This document shows positions 50,431 to 60,500 of a stretch of DNA of 64,000 bases, piece by piece (position 1 is the first letter of the stretch; the number at the start of each line of letters is the position of its first letter). The DNA is taken from contig CAZTHK010000009.1 of assembly GCA_964613215.1 (NCBI GenBank), forward strand, positions 1 to 64,000, read 5' to 3'. The notes below the pieces were generated by a model. It was not told the DNA's origin and made no database searches. It was given only the letters and a program-made list of their open reading frames with translations. This DNA is from CAZTHK01 sp964613215. GTDB lineage: Bacteria; Krumholzibacteriota; Krumholzibacteriia; Krumholzibacteriales; CAZTHK01. The position numbers were made by a program, and so were the translations under genes.

Positions 50431-52587
50431 ATGAAGAATAGAAAAGCAACCCTATTCACACTGCTTGTATTTACAGTGGTGTTTGGCATTTCGGGCTCTC
50501 TGGTGGCTCAACAACCCCAGAAAGCACCCGAAATAGAATATGAGTCACCGCCGGAGAACTTCGGTTACAGGCCGCCCAAGGTGGATCTGAGTTACCTTAC
50601 TCCGACTACCGGCATGCTGAGGGCCCCCGCCGCATCCTGGGACTGGAGGAATAACAACGGTGTTACTTCGGTCAAGGATCAGAACCCTTACGGTACCTGC
50701 TGGGCATTTGCAGCAATGGGCGATTTTGAATCCAAGTTGCTGATAAATGACGGATACGGGCCTGATTATTCCGAGCTTAATGTTCAGGCATGCAATCCTA
50801 CCAGCACCGATTGCAATTCTGGCGGGAATGCCTGGATGAGTACCAACTATCTGGCGCTGCTGGGCTCTGTGGACGAATCCTGCGATCCCTATCCGGGAGG
50901 TTGTCCCAGTCCTACCTGTATAAATCCCTCCTGTTCGTTCCTGAAGCAGGTTATCGAATGGAAGGTAATTCCCAATGATGTAACCGCCATCAAGAATGCA
51001 CTCACTACCTACGGGCCGGTTTATACCTCCATGTATGCCAGCTTCTCAGGTTTCAGCAGCTACGACGGCAGTTATTGCCTGACCTACACAGGCACGGAAT
51101 CCCCCAACCATGCTGTTCTGATTGTCGGTTATGATGACAGTATGTGCAGTGGCAACGGTGCCTGGATTGTTAAAAACTCCTGGGGCACCGGATGGGGAGA
51201 TAATGGTTACTTCTATATTCAGTACGGCCATGCCCAGATTGGATCGAGCTCCAATGTTATAACCGGTTACAAGGATTACAACCCCAATGAGACCATTTAT
51301 TACTACGATGAATGGGGCTGGTGGAGCAGTGTAGGTTTCGGCGACGGCGATGATTGGGGTCTGGCAGAGATAACTCCCGCCAATGACAACGAGTATCTCT
51401 ACACCATAGATTTCTGGGCGGTCAATGGACCTACCACCTATGATATATGGGTCTATGATGATTTCGATGGCAGCAATGCACCCACCAATTTGCTGGTTGG
51501 TCCGATATCCGGAACGGTTTCGGAGGCCGGTTACTACAGCGAGGAACTCTCCAGCCCGCTGCCGGTGGTCAACGGCGATCCTATCTATGTTGTGATCGAA
51601 TTCAATACCGGCTCGTACGGATACCCCGTTCCAATGGATGACAGCGGTCCCATGGAGACCAACAGGACGTATGTAAGTAACAGTGGTACCAGCTGGACAG
51701 CTCTGGATAACGGCAATTATGCCATGGGAGATGCCGGTATCAGGGCCCGTATAGGACCGGAAGAGGAAGGTGGAACCTGTACCAAGGAAGGTGCCACCGG
51801 TATTTATATTACCTTCCCCACCGGGGTGCAGGACATCTTCGCCGGCCAGACACTGACCTACACCATCGGTCCTGCCAACTACGGTGGTGCCACAGATACT
51901 TTCTGTGTTGAGGCCACCTCGGCCAGGGGATGGACAGTTGTAGGCAATCCTCCTCTGGGAGACTGCTTCATACTCGATTCCATGAATTACATTGACTACG
52001 ATGTTTCTGTCACGGCTGCCTGCGAGGCGACCGTTTGCGAGTATGACACCGTAATAGCTACTCAGGCGTTCTGTGATGTGGACGGTAACTGTGCTCCCGA
52101 CTGTGGCGATACTTCCAGTGATACACTTTATCTGCATGTGGTGGAATCACCGCCTGCTCTGGAGATACTTCAGGACAGCCTTACCGCGGTGGAACAGGGA
52201 CAGACCGCTGCTTACATCCCGTTCTCAATCTGTAACGGTGATCCCTGTGCTCCCGCTCAGACCTATGACTATGTGATCACCAGCAAGGGACATGTAGGCG
52301 GTGCCATAAACCAGACCGGTACCGCAAACGTTCCGGGCGGTGAATGCGAGGATGTCTATGGTGTAATCGACGCCGGTGCGGCTTCGGTATGCGATTATGA
52401 TACCCTGACCATAATTGCCTGGGATGCTGCCACAGGTGAGGTTTATGACACCTGTGTTCAGCTGATCCATGTGGTCACACCCGAATCGGTACCTCTTTTC
52501 TCGACACCTGTGCTGACAGTTCTGGTGCTTGCCATGATACTGTCTGCTGCGGTGATCCTGAGAAGAAGAAGCCGCCAGGCGGCATAG
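50431..52587 (+). CDS. Secreted papain-family (C1A) protease with C-terminal sorting-like tail
   Basis: 718 residues. A signal peptide (about 1-26) and a short pro-region precede a complete C1A catalytic domain with oxyanion Q84, C90 (NPYGTCWAF), H227 (SPNHAVLIVGYDD) and N249 (IVKNSWGTGWGDNGYFYI). The prodomain is unusually short. Residues about 280-430 form a beta-rich domain, and two Ig-like repeats rich in cysteine follow (about 455-570 and 575-680). The last 30 residues read VPLFSTPVL, then a hydrophobic helix, then RRRSRQ. This tripartite tail resembles CTERM-type sorting signals processed by exosortase/rhomboid-like systems. AAGGAGATTGGAG lies before ATG 50431. The gene has its own promoter and terminator and probably makes an abundant surface or secreted protease. 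Confidence 0.92.
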   Translation: MKNRKATLFTLLVFTVVFGISGSLVAQQPQKAPEIEYESPPENFGYRPPKVDLSYLTPTTGMLRAPAASWDWRNNNGVTSVKDQNPYGTCWAFAAMGDFESKLLINDGYGPDYSELNVQACNPTSTDCNSGGNAWMSTNYLALLGSVDESCDPYPGGCPSPTCINPSCSFLKQVIEWKVIPNDVTAIKNALTTYGPVYTSMYASFSGFSSYDGSYCLTYTGTESPNHAVLIVGYDDSMCSGNGAWIVKNSWGTGWGDNGYFYIQYGHAQIGSSSNVITGYKDYNPNETIYYYDEWGWWSSVGFGDGDDWGLAEITPANDNEYLYTIDFWAVNGPTTYDIWVYDDFDGSNAPTNLLVGPISGTVSEAGYYSEELSSPLPVVNGDPIYVVIEFNTGSYGYPVPMDDSGPMETNRTYVSNSGTSWTALDNGNYAMGDAGIRARIGPEEEGGTCTKEGATGIYITFPTGVQDIFAGQTLTYTIGPANYGGATDTFCVEATSARGWTVVGNPPLGDCFILDSMNYIDYDVSVTAACEATVCEYDTVIATQAFCDVDGNCAPDCGDTSSDTLYLHVVESPPALEILQDSLTAVEQGQTAAYIPFSICNGDPCAPAQTYDYVITSKGHVGGAINQTGTANVPGGECEDVYGVIDAGAASVCDYDTLTIIAWDAATGEVYDTCVQLIHVVTPESVPLFSTPVLTVLVLAMILSAAVILRRRSRQAA

Positions 52588-52615
52588 GGTGTCAGGACAA
52601 AGGCGAGGTATGATT

Positions 52616-52655
52616 ACCGGCGCGGAGGATATCCTTCGCGCCGGTTTTCTTTTCT
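52616..52655 (+). terminator. Strong rho-independent terminator after the papain gene
   Basis: ACCGGCGCG (52616-52624) pairs with CGCGCCGGT (52637-52645), and the loop AGGATATCCT is itself a palindrome that can extend the stem. TTTTCTTTTC follows. Confidence 0.9.
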
Positions 52656-52786
52656 CGGGGATTGATATTTTCACTCCGGCGTTTCCATCCATTGAATCCA
52701 ACATCATTCTTTACATGGAATGGAGATGTGATATCTTTTCCATAATCTGTCGGTAATGTGAATTTGCCTGTTAAGTGTTGTTGAAG

Positions 52787-55700
52787 ATGGGGAATATGGT
52801 ATATACAGCGGAGTCGTACCGGAAGCTGGAGGCAGCTGTTCTGGACAGTTTGAAAAGAATCCGAACTGCTTCAGAATACTCACCCGTTTATATCCTGGTC
52901 GGTTCCAACCTGTTGGGAAATTATCTGAAGAGAAAACTGGCCGGGAGCCTGGATGGAATATTCAATGTACATTTAATTACCTTTCCGGATCTGATCACCA
53001 AAATAGAGGAGGAGGTGGAGGGTAAATCTGAACCGGGGCTTTCCTTTCTGGGGGAAGAGCTGATTGTGGGTGAGTTGGTAAAATCAGAGAAATTCACTTC
53101 CCGGCTTACTTCTCTGGCTGGAGTGAGTGGTATGGGAAGTTCCCTCCTGCGGACCTTTACCGATCTGGCAGAGGCTGGCTGTACTGCCGGTATAGCCGGG
53201 GAGCTGGCGGAAAAGATGGCCCTGCGTTCATCTCCCGGCCCGGATAAAACTTCTCCTCCGGGGGAGAAGAAACTGGAAGTTCTTCTTGATTTATATGTAC
53301 TCTTTCGAAGAAGGATAGAGCAGTGCGGGGGGGATATACACAGCCGTTTCCGGAATGCCCTCAGACTGGCTTCCAAATGGAATACACAGGGCAGCCTGCT
53401 GGTATACGGATTTTATGATTTCAACCATCTTCAGTGGAGATTGCTGGAATCTGTCTGCCAGAGGATGGAAACTGAATTCTTTGTTCCATGGGCCGACCAG
53501 AGCTTTTTCCACTTTGCCGGGGACACCATATCCAGGCTGGCCGGTTGGGGGATGGAGATTAAGCCGGTGGATGATAATTATCCGAATCCTGAAAACAGTA
53601 CCCGGGTGGTTATACTGGATGCTCCCGGTGAGGAGGAGGAGGTAAGAGAGGCAGTCCGGATGATTCTGGATAGGGTTAAGGATGAGGGCTGTGGTTTTGC
53701 GGATACGGGGATGCTGGTACCGGATATGGAGTCATATTTTCCCATTCTGAGGGAACAGCTTGAGAAGGCGAAGATCCCCTTCTATTCGGCCGGCCGGAGT
53801 GATGGGGGAGAGGGAGTAGTGATATTGAGTGTGATCAGGCTGCTGGAACTTATGAAGGGGGATTTCTCCCGCAGTGAACTGGTCGATTTTCTGGTTTCAG
53901 CACCCCTGAAAAATGACTATGGCAATTTTAACATTTCTCCCTACTCCGTATGGATAAGGGAGAGCGCTAAATCCGGAATAACCGGTGCAGAAGGCTGGAT
54001 CAAGGAGAATGAACAGCTTATCCGGCGACTTAACAGTATGGACCGGGAATCAGCCGAACACCTGAAGGAGGCAATTAGAATAGCAGCAGGGGTAATAGCT
54101 GAAATACTCCAGGCAGGGGAACAACTTAAGAATGCAGAAACTCTGCGGGAATCTGCTGCCCTCTTTTCAGGTATGATAGCGGAACTGTTTGTCCACTCTC
54201 CAGAGCTGGAAATAGTTCGTTCCGCGCTGGAAAGGGTGGGGGAGCTGGATGATATTTCAACATCCCCCTCCCTGGAGATCTTTATCCATCTGGCCAAATC
54301 AACCATCCGGGGTTGCATTGACAAATCCGGATGCAGCAGTGACAGGGGGGTGAATATCCTGTCTCTCAGCAGAGCCAGAGGATTGAGCTATCAGAAGGTT
54401 ATCATGCTGGGTATGTGCGAGGGAAGATTTCCCGGCAGGATCAGCCAGGATCCCTGGCTCAGTGACAGGGAGAGGGATAAACTCAACAGAATGTCGGAGG
54501 GGAGGATCTCGATCTCCCGGAGGGGAGAGAGGATGATGGAAAACCAGCTTCTGTTCAAACTTTCTGTAGATGCCGCCTCCCACTGTCTGATATGCAGTTA
54601 TCCCCGTTTCGAGGAGGAATCGGGGAGGGAAAAGATTCCCAGTTATTTCCTTCGTTTTCTCCATGACCGGTCGGTATGGAGTGCGCCGGGTGGAACACCC
54701 CGGACCAGGAGGATATCCAGATTCAGCTTCAGTGAGAATAGAGAGAGGTCTCTGGATGAACATGAGTATGACTTCGCCACTTCCCTGGCATATCAGGGCC
54801 GTGGGGATGAGCTTCCCGGGGGGCTGTTCTTCAGGCGGGGTGTGGAGATGATCAGAGCCAGAAGGAAGCAGCGGTTATTCACCCGGTACGACGGGGTGCT
54901 TACTTCCGCCCCGGCTGTCAGGGAGCTGAGAAAATACTTCCACAGGAGGGGGCGGCGTTTTTCCGCCACTGCCCTGGAGACATATGCGGGATGTCCCTTC
55001 AGATTCTTTGTGGAAAGGATTCTGGGTGCTGAGGCGCTGGAGGAACCGGAAAGAATAGTTGTAATCCGGCCGGTCCAGCGGGGTTTGATTGTTCATCAGC
55101 TTCTGGAACGTATTTACCGCCGGTTTAAACGGCTCCATATGTTTCCTCTTCATTCACAGCAGCCTGAGGAGGTGATCAAGGTGGCTGAACAGGAGGGGGA
55201 GGAATATCTGGGTTGGTATCAGCAGAGAGAGCCGGTGGGGATCCCGGTCTTCTGGGAGATTGAGAAAAAAAGGATCCTTTTTTCCATTAGAAGATTTCTG
55301 CGTGATGAGATGAAGAGTGATTCCCATCTGAAACCCCTCTACCTGGAGAAGGGTTTCGGGTCGGAGCAAGGGAGTGGCGAGGTTGCCTTTGATACACCCG
55401 CCGGAAGGATTTTCTTCCGGGGCAGAATCGACCGTGTGGATGCAGGGGAGGGAGGCGAATTCAGAGTAGTAGACTATAAAACCGGCAAGTTAAAGGGGAA
55501 GGATAACCATCTGGGTAAGGGCACCCATCTGCAGCTGCCGGTCTATCTGATTGCCGCCTCTGAGATTCTGGGGGTTGTTCCGGAAGAGGGGACCGCCTGT
55601 TATCGCAGGGTCTCCCCCTCCGGCGGCAAGGATACCATAACATTCAGCGGGAGAGTATGGGAGGAGAAGAGTAAACCTTTCCGGGAGATGCTGGGGGTGC

Positions 55701-55876
55701 TGATCAGCAGTATGGAGAGAGGGATGTTTATAGCCATTCCTTCGGATGAAGGTTGCCGCTACTGTCCGGCAAGAGTCTGCTGTCCGTCGGGAAAAGACCG
55801 GATATTCCAGCGTAAGTTCAGTGGTGACCGGAGGTGGGATGAGTTCTTCAGGTTCAGGGGGATTGCAATTGAGTAA
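52787..55876 (+). CDS. AddB-like helicase-nuclease subunit
   Basis: About 1029 residues; GTG 52775, ATG 52787 and ATG 52796 are all possible starts and none has a good ribosome site. The body has the order of a degenerate UvrD-like helicase (ILVGSNLLGNYL near the N-terminus; VNILSLSRARGLSYQKVIM later). The C-terminus has a PD-(D/E)XK nuclease: GRIDRVDAGEGGEFRVVDYK. An upstream cysteine (ETYAGCPFRFF) and a downstream cluster (GCRYCPARVCCPSG) would hold the 4Fe-4S staple typical of AddB. With AddA it should process double-strand break ends for recombination. The next gene, addA-like, overlaps its end. Confidence 0.85.
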   Translation: MGNMVYTAESYRKLEAAVLDSLKRIRTASEYSPVYILVGSNLLGNYLKRKLAGSLDGIFNVHLITFPDLITKIEEEVEGKSEPGLSFLGEELIVGELVKSEKFTSRLTSLAGVSGMGSSLLRTFTDLAEAGCTAGIAGELAEKMALRSSPGPDKTSPPGEKKLEVLLDLYVLFRRRIEQCGGDIHSRFRNALRLASKWNTQGSLLVYGFYDFNHLQWRLLESVCQRMETEFFVPWADQSFFHFAGDTISRLAGWGMEIKPVDDNYPNPENSTRVVILDAPGEEEEVREAVRMILDRVKDEGCGFADTGMLVPDMESYFPILREQLEKAKIPFYSAGRSDGGEGVVILSVIRLLELMKGDFSRSELVDFLVSAPLKNDYGNFNISPYSVWIRESAKSGITGAEGWIKENEQLIRRLNSMDRESAEHLKEAIRIAAGVIAEILQAGEQLKNAETLRESAALFSGMIAELFVHSPELEIVRSALERVGELDDISTSPSLEIFIHLAKSTIRGCIDKSGCSSDRGVNILSLSRARGLSYQKVIMLGMCEGRFPGRISQDPWLSDRERDKLNRMSEGRISISRRGERMMENQLLFKLSVDAASHCLICSYPRFEEESGREKIPSYFLRFLHDRSVWSAPGGTPRTRRISRFSFSENRERSLDEHEYDFATSLAYQGRGDELPGGLFFRRGVEMIRARRKQRLFTRYDGVLTSAPAVRELRKYFHRRGRRFSATALETYAGCPFRFFVERILGAEALEEPERIVVIRPVQRGLIVHQLLERIYRRFKRLHMFPLHSQQPEEVIKVAEQEGEEYLGWYQQREPVGIPVFWEIEKKRILFSIRRFLRDEMKSDSHLKPLYLEKGFGSEQGSGEVAFDTPAGRIFFRGRIDRVDAGEGGEFRVVDYKTGKLKGKDNHLGKGTHLQLPVYLIAASEILGVVPEEGTACYRRVSPSGGKDTITFSGRVWEEKSKPFREMLGVLISSMERGMFIAIPSDEGCRYCPARVCCPSGKDRIFQRKFSGDRRWDEFFRFRGIAIE

Positions 55877-58800
55877 AGATAACTCAGCCGGAAGGATAAT
55901 AGACCGGGAAGCCAGGGAAAGGGTTGTCAGCGATCTGGACAGTTCTCTCTGTGTGGAAGCAGGGGCCGGAACAGGAAAGACCACCCTTCTGGTAGACAGG
56001 TATCTATCCCTGGTTGAAAAGGGAAGAGCCCTCCCCACTCAGATAGTAGCTATTACCTTTACCGAAAAAGCGGCTGGAGAGATGAAGATGCGTCTTCGTG
56101 AGGAAATTGTATCGCTTCTCCAGTCGGGTGATTTTAGTCAGGAAGTCAAAGAGAGACTGACCCGGGCACAGTATGAGCTGGAGAGAGCACCCATTTCCAC
56201 CATACATGCATTCTGCTCTTCGATTATTCGCGAATATGCCGTAGAGGCCGGGGTGGATCCCGGGTTTCAGATACTTACCGGGGTGGAGGAGGAAATTTAT
56301 TTCCAGGAATGCTGGATGGATTTTCTGGGGATGGTGGATGAACCTTACCATTATTTCCTGGAAAAATTCTTTGCCCGGGGCGGAAACATAGACAAATTGA
56401 TGGAGATAACCAGCCAAATCTACCGCCACCGGGGGGATCGCCCCCTGGATGAGCCTTTGTCCGGCGGTACCGGGGCGCCTGTCGTTGAGGGCGGGGAGGA
56501 GGTAGATGCATGGATCCGAAGGCTAAAGGAAGCCGGAAAACGGGGAAACGGGATTATAGATATAGATCAGTTTGCCCGGGAGGTTAAGGAGGCCCGCCGG
56601 CATTTCAGGATGTTGCTTGAAAACCACTGCACTAACCGTAATGACCGGGGAGCCGGGGAAATCCGGAAGTTTCTGAATGACAGCAGCGAAATGGATGAAT
56701 TGAAGGGGGACCGGCTGGAGGAATTTCTTCTCTCGCTCAAGATGCCGGGTAGCACCAGGGGGAACAGAAAGAACTGGGACCCTCCCGCCAAGTGTGCCCG
56801 ATTCAAGGAAATGGCAAGAGCTCTGAAGAATATCCAGGCCGGGCACAGAATGAAATTCATGGATTCACTGAGATTGTTTATTCAAGGCTGGTCTGATAAG
56901 TTCGCAGATTACATCCAGAAGCGAAAGCGGGAGGATGGACTTCTGGATTTCGATGATCTGTTGATAATTGCCGGGCGTATTCTGGAGAAGGGTGAAATAC
57001 TGGAGGTTCTCAGGGAAAGGTACCGGTATATTCTGGTGGACGAATTTCAGGATACCGATCCCCTTCAGGCCAGGATAGTTTTGATGCTGGCAGGGGGACC
57101 GGACCGGATAGAAGATAAAGCTCCCGGCAAGGGAAGACTGTTCATAGTGGGTGACCCCAAACAGAGTATATACCGGTTCAGAAAGGCAGACATAGAAATA
57201 TATCAGAGGGTCAGGAGATCGCTGGGCAGTGAAGGGGGAACGGAAAATATCGTTCAGAATTTCAGATCTGTTCCGGGGATAGTGGAGTGGGTTAATTCGG
57301 CTTTTTCAGATTTGATGACCGGCGAGGAGGGGCTCGATTTTCAACCCCGCTATCAGGATATCTTTCCCTTCAGAAGATCATCCGGCAGTCCGGTTGTATA
57401 TCTGGACATGGAAATGGATCCGGAGGGAGCTAAATCGGACCGGGTCAGGCAGGTGGAGGCGGAATCCATCTCCCGGTTTATCCATCACCTTGTCCGGGAG
57501 GGTTGGGAGATAGAGGATCCCGAGACGAAAGCCATCCGGCCGGTAAGATACGGAGATATTGCTATTCTGTACCGTGGCACCACCGGAGTGGAGAATTACG
57601 AAAACACCCTTCGTTCGGAAGGGATTCCCTATATTGTGGAGGGGGGCAAACTGTTCTTTACCCGTCAGGAGATAAGAGATCTGGCTAATGCCATGTGGGT
57701 GATTGAGGATCCCTGGGATTCACTATCTCTGGTGTCGGTGTTGAGATCGCCGCTGTTCGGATTCAGCGATGAGGAGATATTTATCTCTGTCAGAAGATAC
57801 GGTAAGATCAGCTATCTCGAACCGGGAGATGAGAGGGGGAAGGAATCAACTGATTTAAATGAAGCTCTGAATCTTCTGGCTGATCTTCACAGAGGCAGGA
57901 ATGTAAGGGGGCCGGCAGAAACTCTCGACAGATTGCTCCACCGGACCGGGTATATTCATTTCTGCTGTCTCCGCTCTCATGGCGACCAGATTGTGCTTAA
58001 CATCCGTAAGATTATTCAAAGAGCAAAAGAATTCGAGAGGAGAGGAAACTCCTTCCGGAGTTTTGCCAGGTGGTTCAGAGAGCAGGACGAGCAGGAGGCG
58101 GCCGAAGGTGAATTCCCCATGCTGGATGAGGGTGGTAATGCCATTAAGATGCTGACTATTCATAAATCCAAGGGATTGCAATTTCCGGTGGTGATAGTAG
58201 CGAATCTTGTCCAGACCCTCGGTCCTCCTCCCCGAATCATTCTGAAGAAGGGCCATGGGCTCTCCCTGAAACTGGGCAAGGAGTGGAAGACCGGCGATTA
58301 CGATAAAATGGCGGATGAAGAGAAGGTTAAGGATTATGCCGAGTCGGTTAGGTTGCTGTACGTTGCGGCAACCAGGGCCCGGGATATTCTGGTAATTCCC
58401 AAATCCCCTTCCAAGAAGAGAAGTTATTTTGAAATGATAGCTCCATCCATGGAATATAATGATTCCTCTGGTGATTCAGAGGATAACCCGGTGGAGAGAA
58501 TCAGACTATCTCAGCTCCCTTCCCTCAAATCGACCTTTAATGTGTTTGACAGAATGCCCGGCAGTGATGACATGGAAAAACCGGGGTTCGTCAGGGAGAG
58601 GGAGAGATGGATGAGGGAGAGGCTGAAATTAACAGAGAGAGCCGGCACTCCTCCCCTGGTAGTAAATCCTTCCCGGGTTGCCGGTGCTGCTGCGCTGGAG
58701 CTGGGTGGCTATTCTGACCACCCGGATCAGGATGAACGGATGGAAGAAGGCCGTAGGGCGGAGATCAGGGAGGGAGGTTCATCCCTTCGCCTGGGATCGG

Positions 58801-59306
58801 CCTTTCACAGTGTGATGAACAGGATCGATCTGGAGAGGAGCAGGGTGGAGGAGATAACCCGTTCTGCTGCCAGGGAGTTCCGGATCGAGCACATGCAGGA
58901 AGAACTGCAACATCTGGTAGCCGGAACGCTCCGTTCCGATATAATCAGAGCTGCTTCGGAATCAGAAGTATGTCTCAGGGAAGTGCCCTTTACCATTAAA
59001 CTGGAGAAAGGTTTTCTGGATGGGAGAATTGATCTGATGTTCCGCCTCCGGGGGAGATGGCAGGTGGTGGATTATAAGACGGATAAAGTGGACCGGGAGA
59101 CCATGGAGGAGAAGAGGAACAGGTATAAGAGCCAGATGTGCCTATACTTCACCGCCCTCCGGAGAATGGGATTTCATCCGGTAAGCAGGCTGGCTATCTA
59201 TTTTCCCCGCCTTGATCTCAGTTGTGATTTCGAAGTATCGCCCCGTCTTCTGGATGAGGCGGAAAGAATCATCGGGAAATTTTCTGCCCCCGGCACAGCC
59301 GGCTAA
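55839..59306 (+). CDS. AddA-like UvrD-family helicase-nuclease
   Basis: About 1155 residues. I chose ATG 55839 because GGAGG lies four bases upstream; TTG 55863 or 55869, after the G-rich end of the addB-like gene, are alternatives. Helicase motifs are complete: GAGTGKTTLL (Walker A), VAITFTEKAAGEMKMRL, LVDEFQDTDPLQA, VGDPKQSIYRFRKAD, MLTIHKSKGLQFPVV and LLYVAATRARDIL. The C-terminal nuclease has LDGRIDLMF and WQVVDYKTDK. It is the motor of an AddAB-type complex. It overlaps its partner's end by about 38 bp and meets the convergent thi4 gene with a 4-bp overlap of stops. Confidence 0.93.
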   Translation: MSSSGSGGLQLSKDNSAGRIIDREARERVVSDLDSSLCVEAGAGTGKTTLLVDRYLSLVEKGRALPTQIVAITFTEKAAGEMKMRLREEIVSLLQSGDFSQEVKERLTRAQYELERAPISTIHAFCSSIIREYAVEAGVDPGFQILTGVEEEIYFQECWMDFLGMVDEPYHYFLEKFFARGGNIDKLMEITSQIYRHRGDRPLDEPLSGGTGAPVVEGGEEVDAWIRRLKEAGKRGNGIIDIDQFAREVKEARRHFRMLLENHCTNRNDRGAGEIRKFLNDSSEMDELKGDRLEEFLLSLKMPGSTRGNRKNWDPPAKCARFKEMARALKNIQAGHRMKFMDSLRLFIQGWSDKFADYIQKRKREDGLLDFDDLLIIAGRILEKGEILEVLRERYRYILVDEFQDTDPLQARIVLMLAGGPDRIEDKAPGKGRLFIVGDPKQSIYRFRKADIEIYQRVRRSLGSEGGTENIVQNFRSVPGIVEWVNSAFSDLMTGEEGLDFQPRYQDIFPFRRSSGSPVVYLDMEMDPEGAKSDRVRQVEAESISRFIHHLVREGWEIEDPETKAIRPVRYGDIAILYRGTTGVENYENTLRSEGIPYIVEGGKLFFTRQEIRDLANAMWVIEDPWDSLSLVSVLRSPLFGFSDEEIFISVRRYGKISYLEPGDERGKESTDLNEALNLLADLHRGRNVRGPAETLDRLLHRTGYIHFCCLRSHGDQIVLNIRKIIQRAKEFERRGNSFRSFARWFREQDEQEAAEGEFPMLDEGGNAIKMLTIHKSKGLQFPVVIVANLVQTLGPPPRIILKKGHGLSLKLGKEWKTGDYDKMADEEKVKDYAESVRLLYVAATRARDILVIPKSPSKKRSYFEMIAPSMEYNDSSGDSEDNPVERIRLSQLPSLKSTFNVFDRMPGSDDMEKPGFVRERERWMRERLKLTERAGTPPLVVNPSRVAGAAALELGGYSDHPDQDERMEEGRRAEIREGGSSLRLGSAFHSVMNRIDLERSRVEEITRSAAREFRIEHMQEELQHLVAGTLRSDIIRAASESEVCLREVPFTIKLEKGFLDGRIDLMFRLRGRWQVVDYKTDKVDRETMEEKRNRYKSQMCLYFTALRRMGFHPVSRLAIYFPRLDLSCDFEVSPRLLDEAERIIGKFSAPGTAG

Positions 59307-60088
59307 TCCCCTTTTTTCAGTCTTTCATCGACCAGAGAGGCGGCCTTTCTTCCGCTCAGCAGCATCCCTCCGAATATCGGCCCCATTCTGTATGAACCGA
59401 ATACAGCATTGGCGCACATTCCTGCTACGTATACGTTGGGAAAAACCTCCCGGGTATTTTCCAGAGTGGTTTCTTCCGCTCTTTCCACCCACAATGAATT
59501 CTCTCCCTCTATCTTTCCACTTGGAGTTTTGAGCCTGGTGTTGGTTTTCCTCTCGATAACATGGATAACTTCTGCATCATGGCCGGTGCAATCTATGATG
59601 AATTTGGATTCCACCGAGAGGGGATCGACATGGATGGAGGCAAGCTCTGCAGCAGACCAGTTTATCACTACCCCGGAAGCAATCTTTTTTTTGAGAATGA
59701 TATCCTCCACCATGATCAGATTGAATATTCTGGCCCCCTTTTTCACCGCCCGGGAGGTAAGGGATGATACTGCTTCTATAGAGTCAGCGGTATAGTATTC
59801 CTCTTCGAAGGGTTTATTCCCGATTCCGTAATCATCCAGAATCTCCTTCCCCTCCTGCTGAACCACTATTTCGTTCATCATCATTCCTCCTCCCCACATG
59901 CCTCCGCCGATACTGAGCCTTTTCTCGAACAGGGAAACCTTCCAGCCCGAGCCTGCCAGTTCTGATGCTGCTACCAGTCCTGCCGGGCCCCCTCCTACTA
60001 TGGCTACGTCGCAGCTGATGGAATCCAGAAATTTATCGGTGAATCTCTTGACTATTGCTTCTGTAATCTTCTTCTCACTCAGTGGCAT
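59303..60088 (-). CDS. thi4: Thi4-family thiazole synthase, predicted sulfide-dependent
   Basis: 261 residues. The FAD/NAD-binding start CDVAIVGGGPAGLVAASELA and GGGMWGGGMMMNEIVV are typical of Thi4. At the position of the suicidal cysteine in yeast Thi4 this protein has histidine (NWSAAELASIHVDPLSVES). Known archaeal and bacterial members of that type are catalytic and take sulfur from free sulfide, which would suit a sulfidic anaerobic habitat. The product is adenosine thiazole, precursor of thiamin. GGGGAG lies before ATG 60088. No TPP riboswitch consensus was found upstream and no other thiamin gene is adjacent. Confidence 0.9.
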   Translation of the reverse strand: MPLSEKKITEAIVKRFTDKFLDSISCDVAIVGGGPAGLVAASELAGSGWKVSLFEKRLSIGGGMWGGGMMMNEIVVQQEGKEILDDYGIGNKPFEEEYYTADSIEAVSSLTSRAVKKGARIFNLIMVEDIILKKKIASGVVINWSAAELASIHVDPLSVESKFIIDCTGHDAEVIHVIERKTNTRLKTPSGKIEGENSLWVERAEETTLENTREVFPNVYVAGMCANAVFGSYRMGPIFGGMLLSGRKAASLVDERLKKGD

Positions 60089-60500
60089 TTTTGTCTCCCC
60101 TAATATAATGTTGTGTCGTCTTCACGCCCTTACCGGGCCGGCTGCCACCGGTCCATCCGGTGACCCCGCTGAAAGAACCCGGGAATGGTAACAGCGAAAT
60201 GTTTCCTGGCCTTCGCTGATGATAGAAATATATCATTGGCTGCCCCGGGTCAAGTCTATTTTATTCCCGCCTGTGAACGGTTAAGTGAAAGTGCTTTCGT
60301 GATTTTTCTATTTGTTGTACTATTGTCGTAACAGCATAGTACTGCTGCTTAAAGGATTCCCGTCGCATCCATGGGGTAGTTGAAAACGGGAGCTTCAAAG
60401 TCTGGAGCTGGCAGTAAAAAATTATCCCCTCCGGGGAAGCCGGCAGTGTAATGAAAGATGTTTTATGATGGACTGGCAAAGGATATGGTAAGGAGGAAAT
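60089..60500. other. Divergent gap between thi4 and the ABC-class ATPase gene
   Basis: 412 bp, no gene. CACCGG/CCGGTG (about 60147-60163) forms a small hairpin in the thi4 leader; I looked for CTGAGA and the other TPP-riboswitch blocks and did not find them. The plus side holds a weak promoter (TTGTTG 60312, CATAGT 60335, 17 bp apart) overlapping a dyad. Confidence 0.5.
60317..60342. promoter_or_regulatory. Dyad GTACTAT-N12-ATAGTAC, candidate operator
   Basis: Perfect 7-bp inverted arms at 60317-60323 and 60336-60342 overlap the putative promoter of the ABC-class ATPase gene. A dimeric repressor bound here would block it. Confidence 0.4.

Noticed and set aside
60089..60250. TPP riboswitch in the thi4 leader
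   Set aside because: The leader is GC-rich and structured, but CTGAGA and the ACCTGAT/GGATAATGCC blocks are absent.
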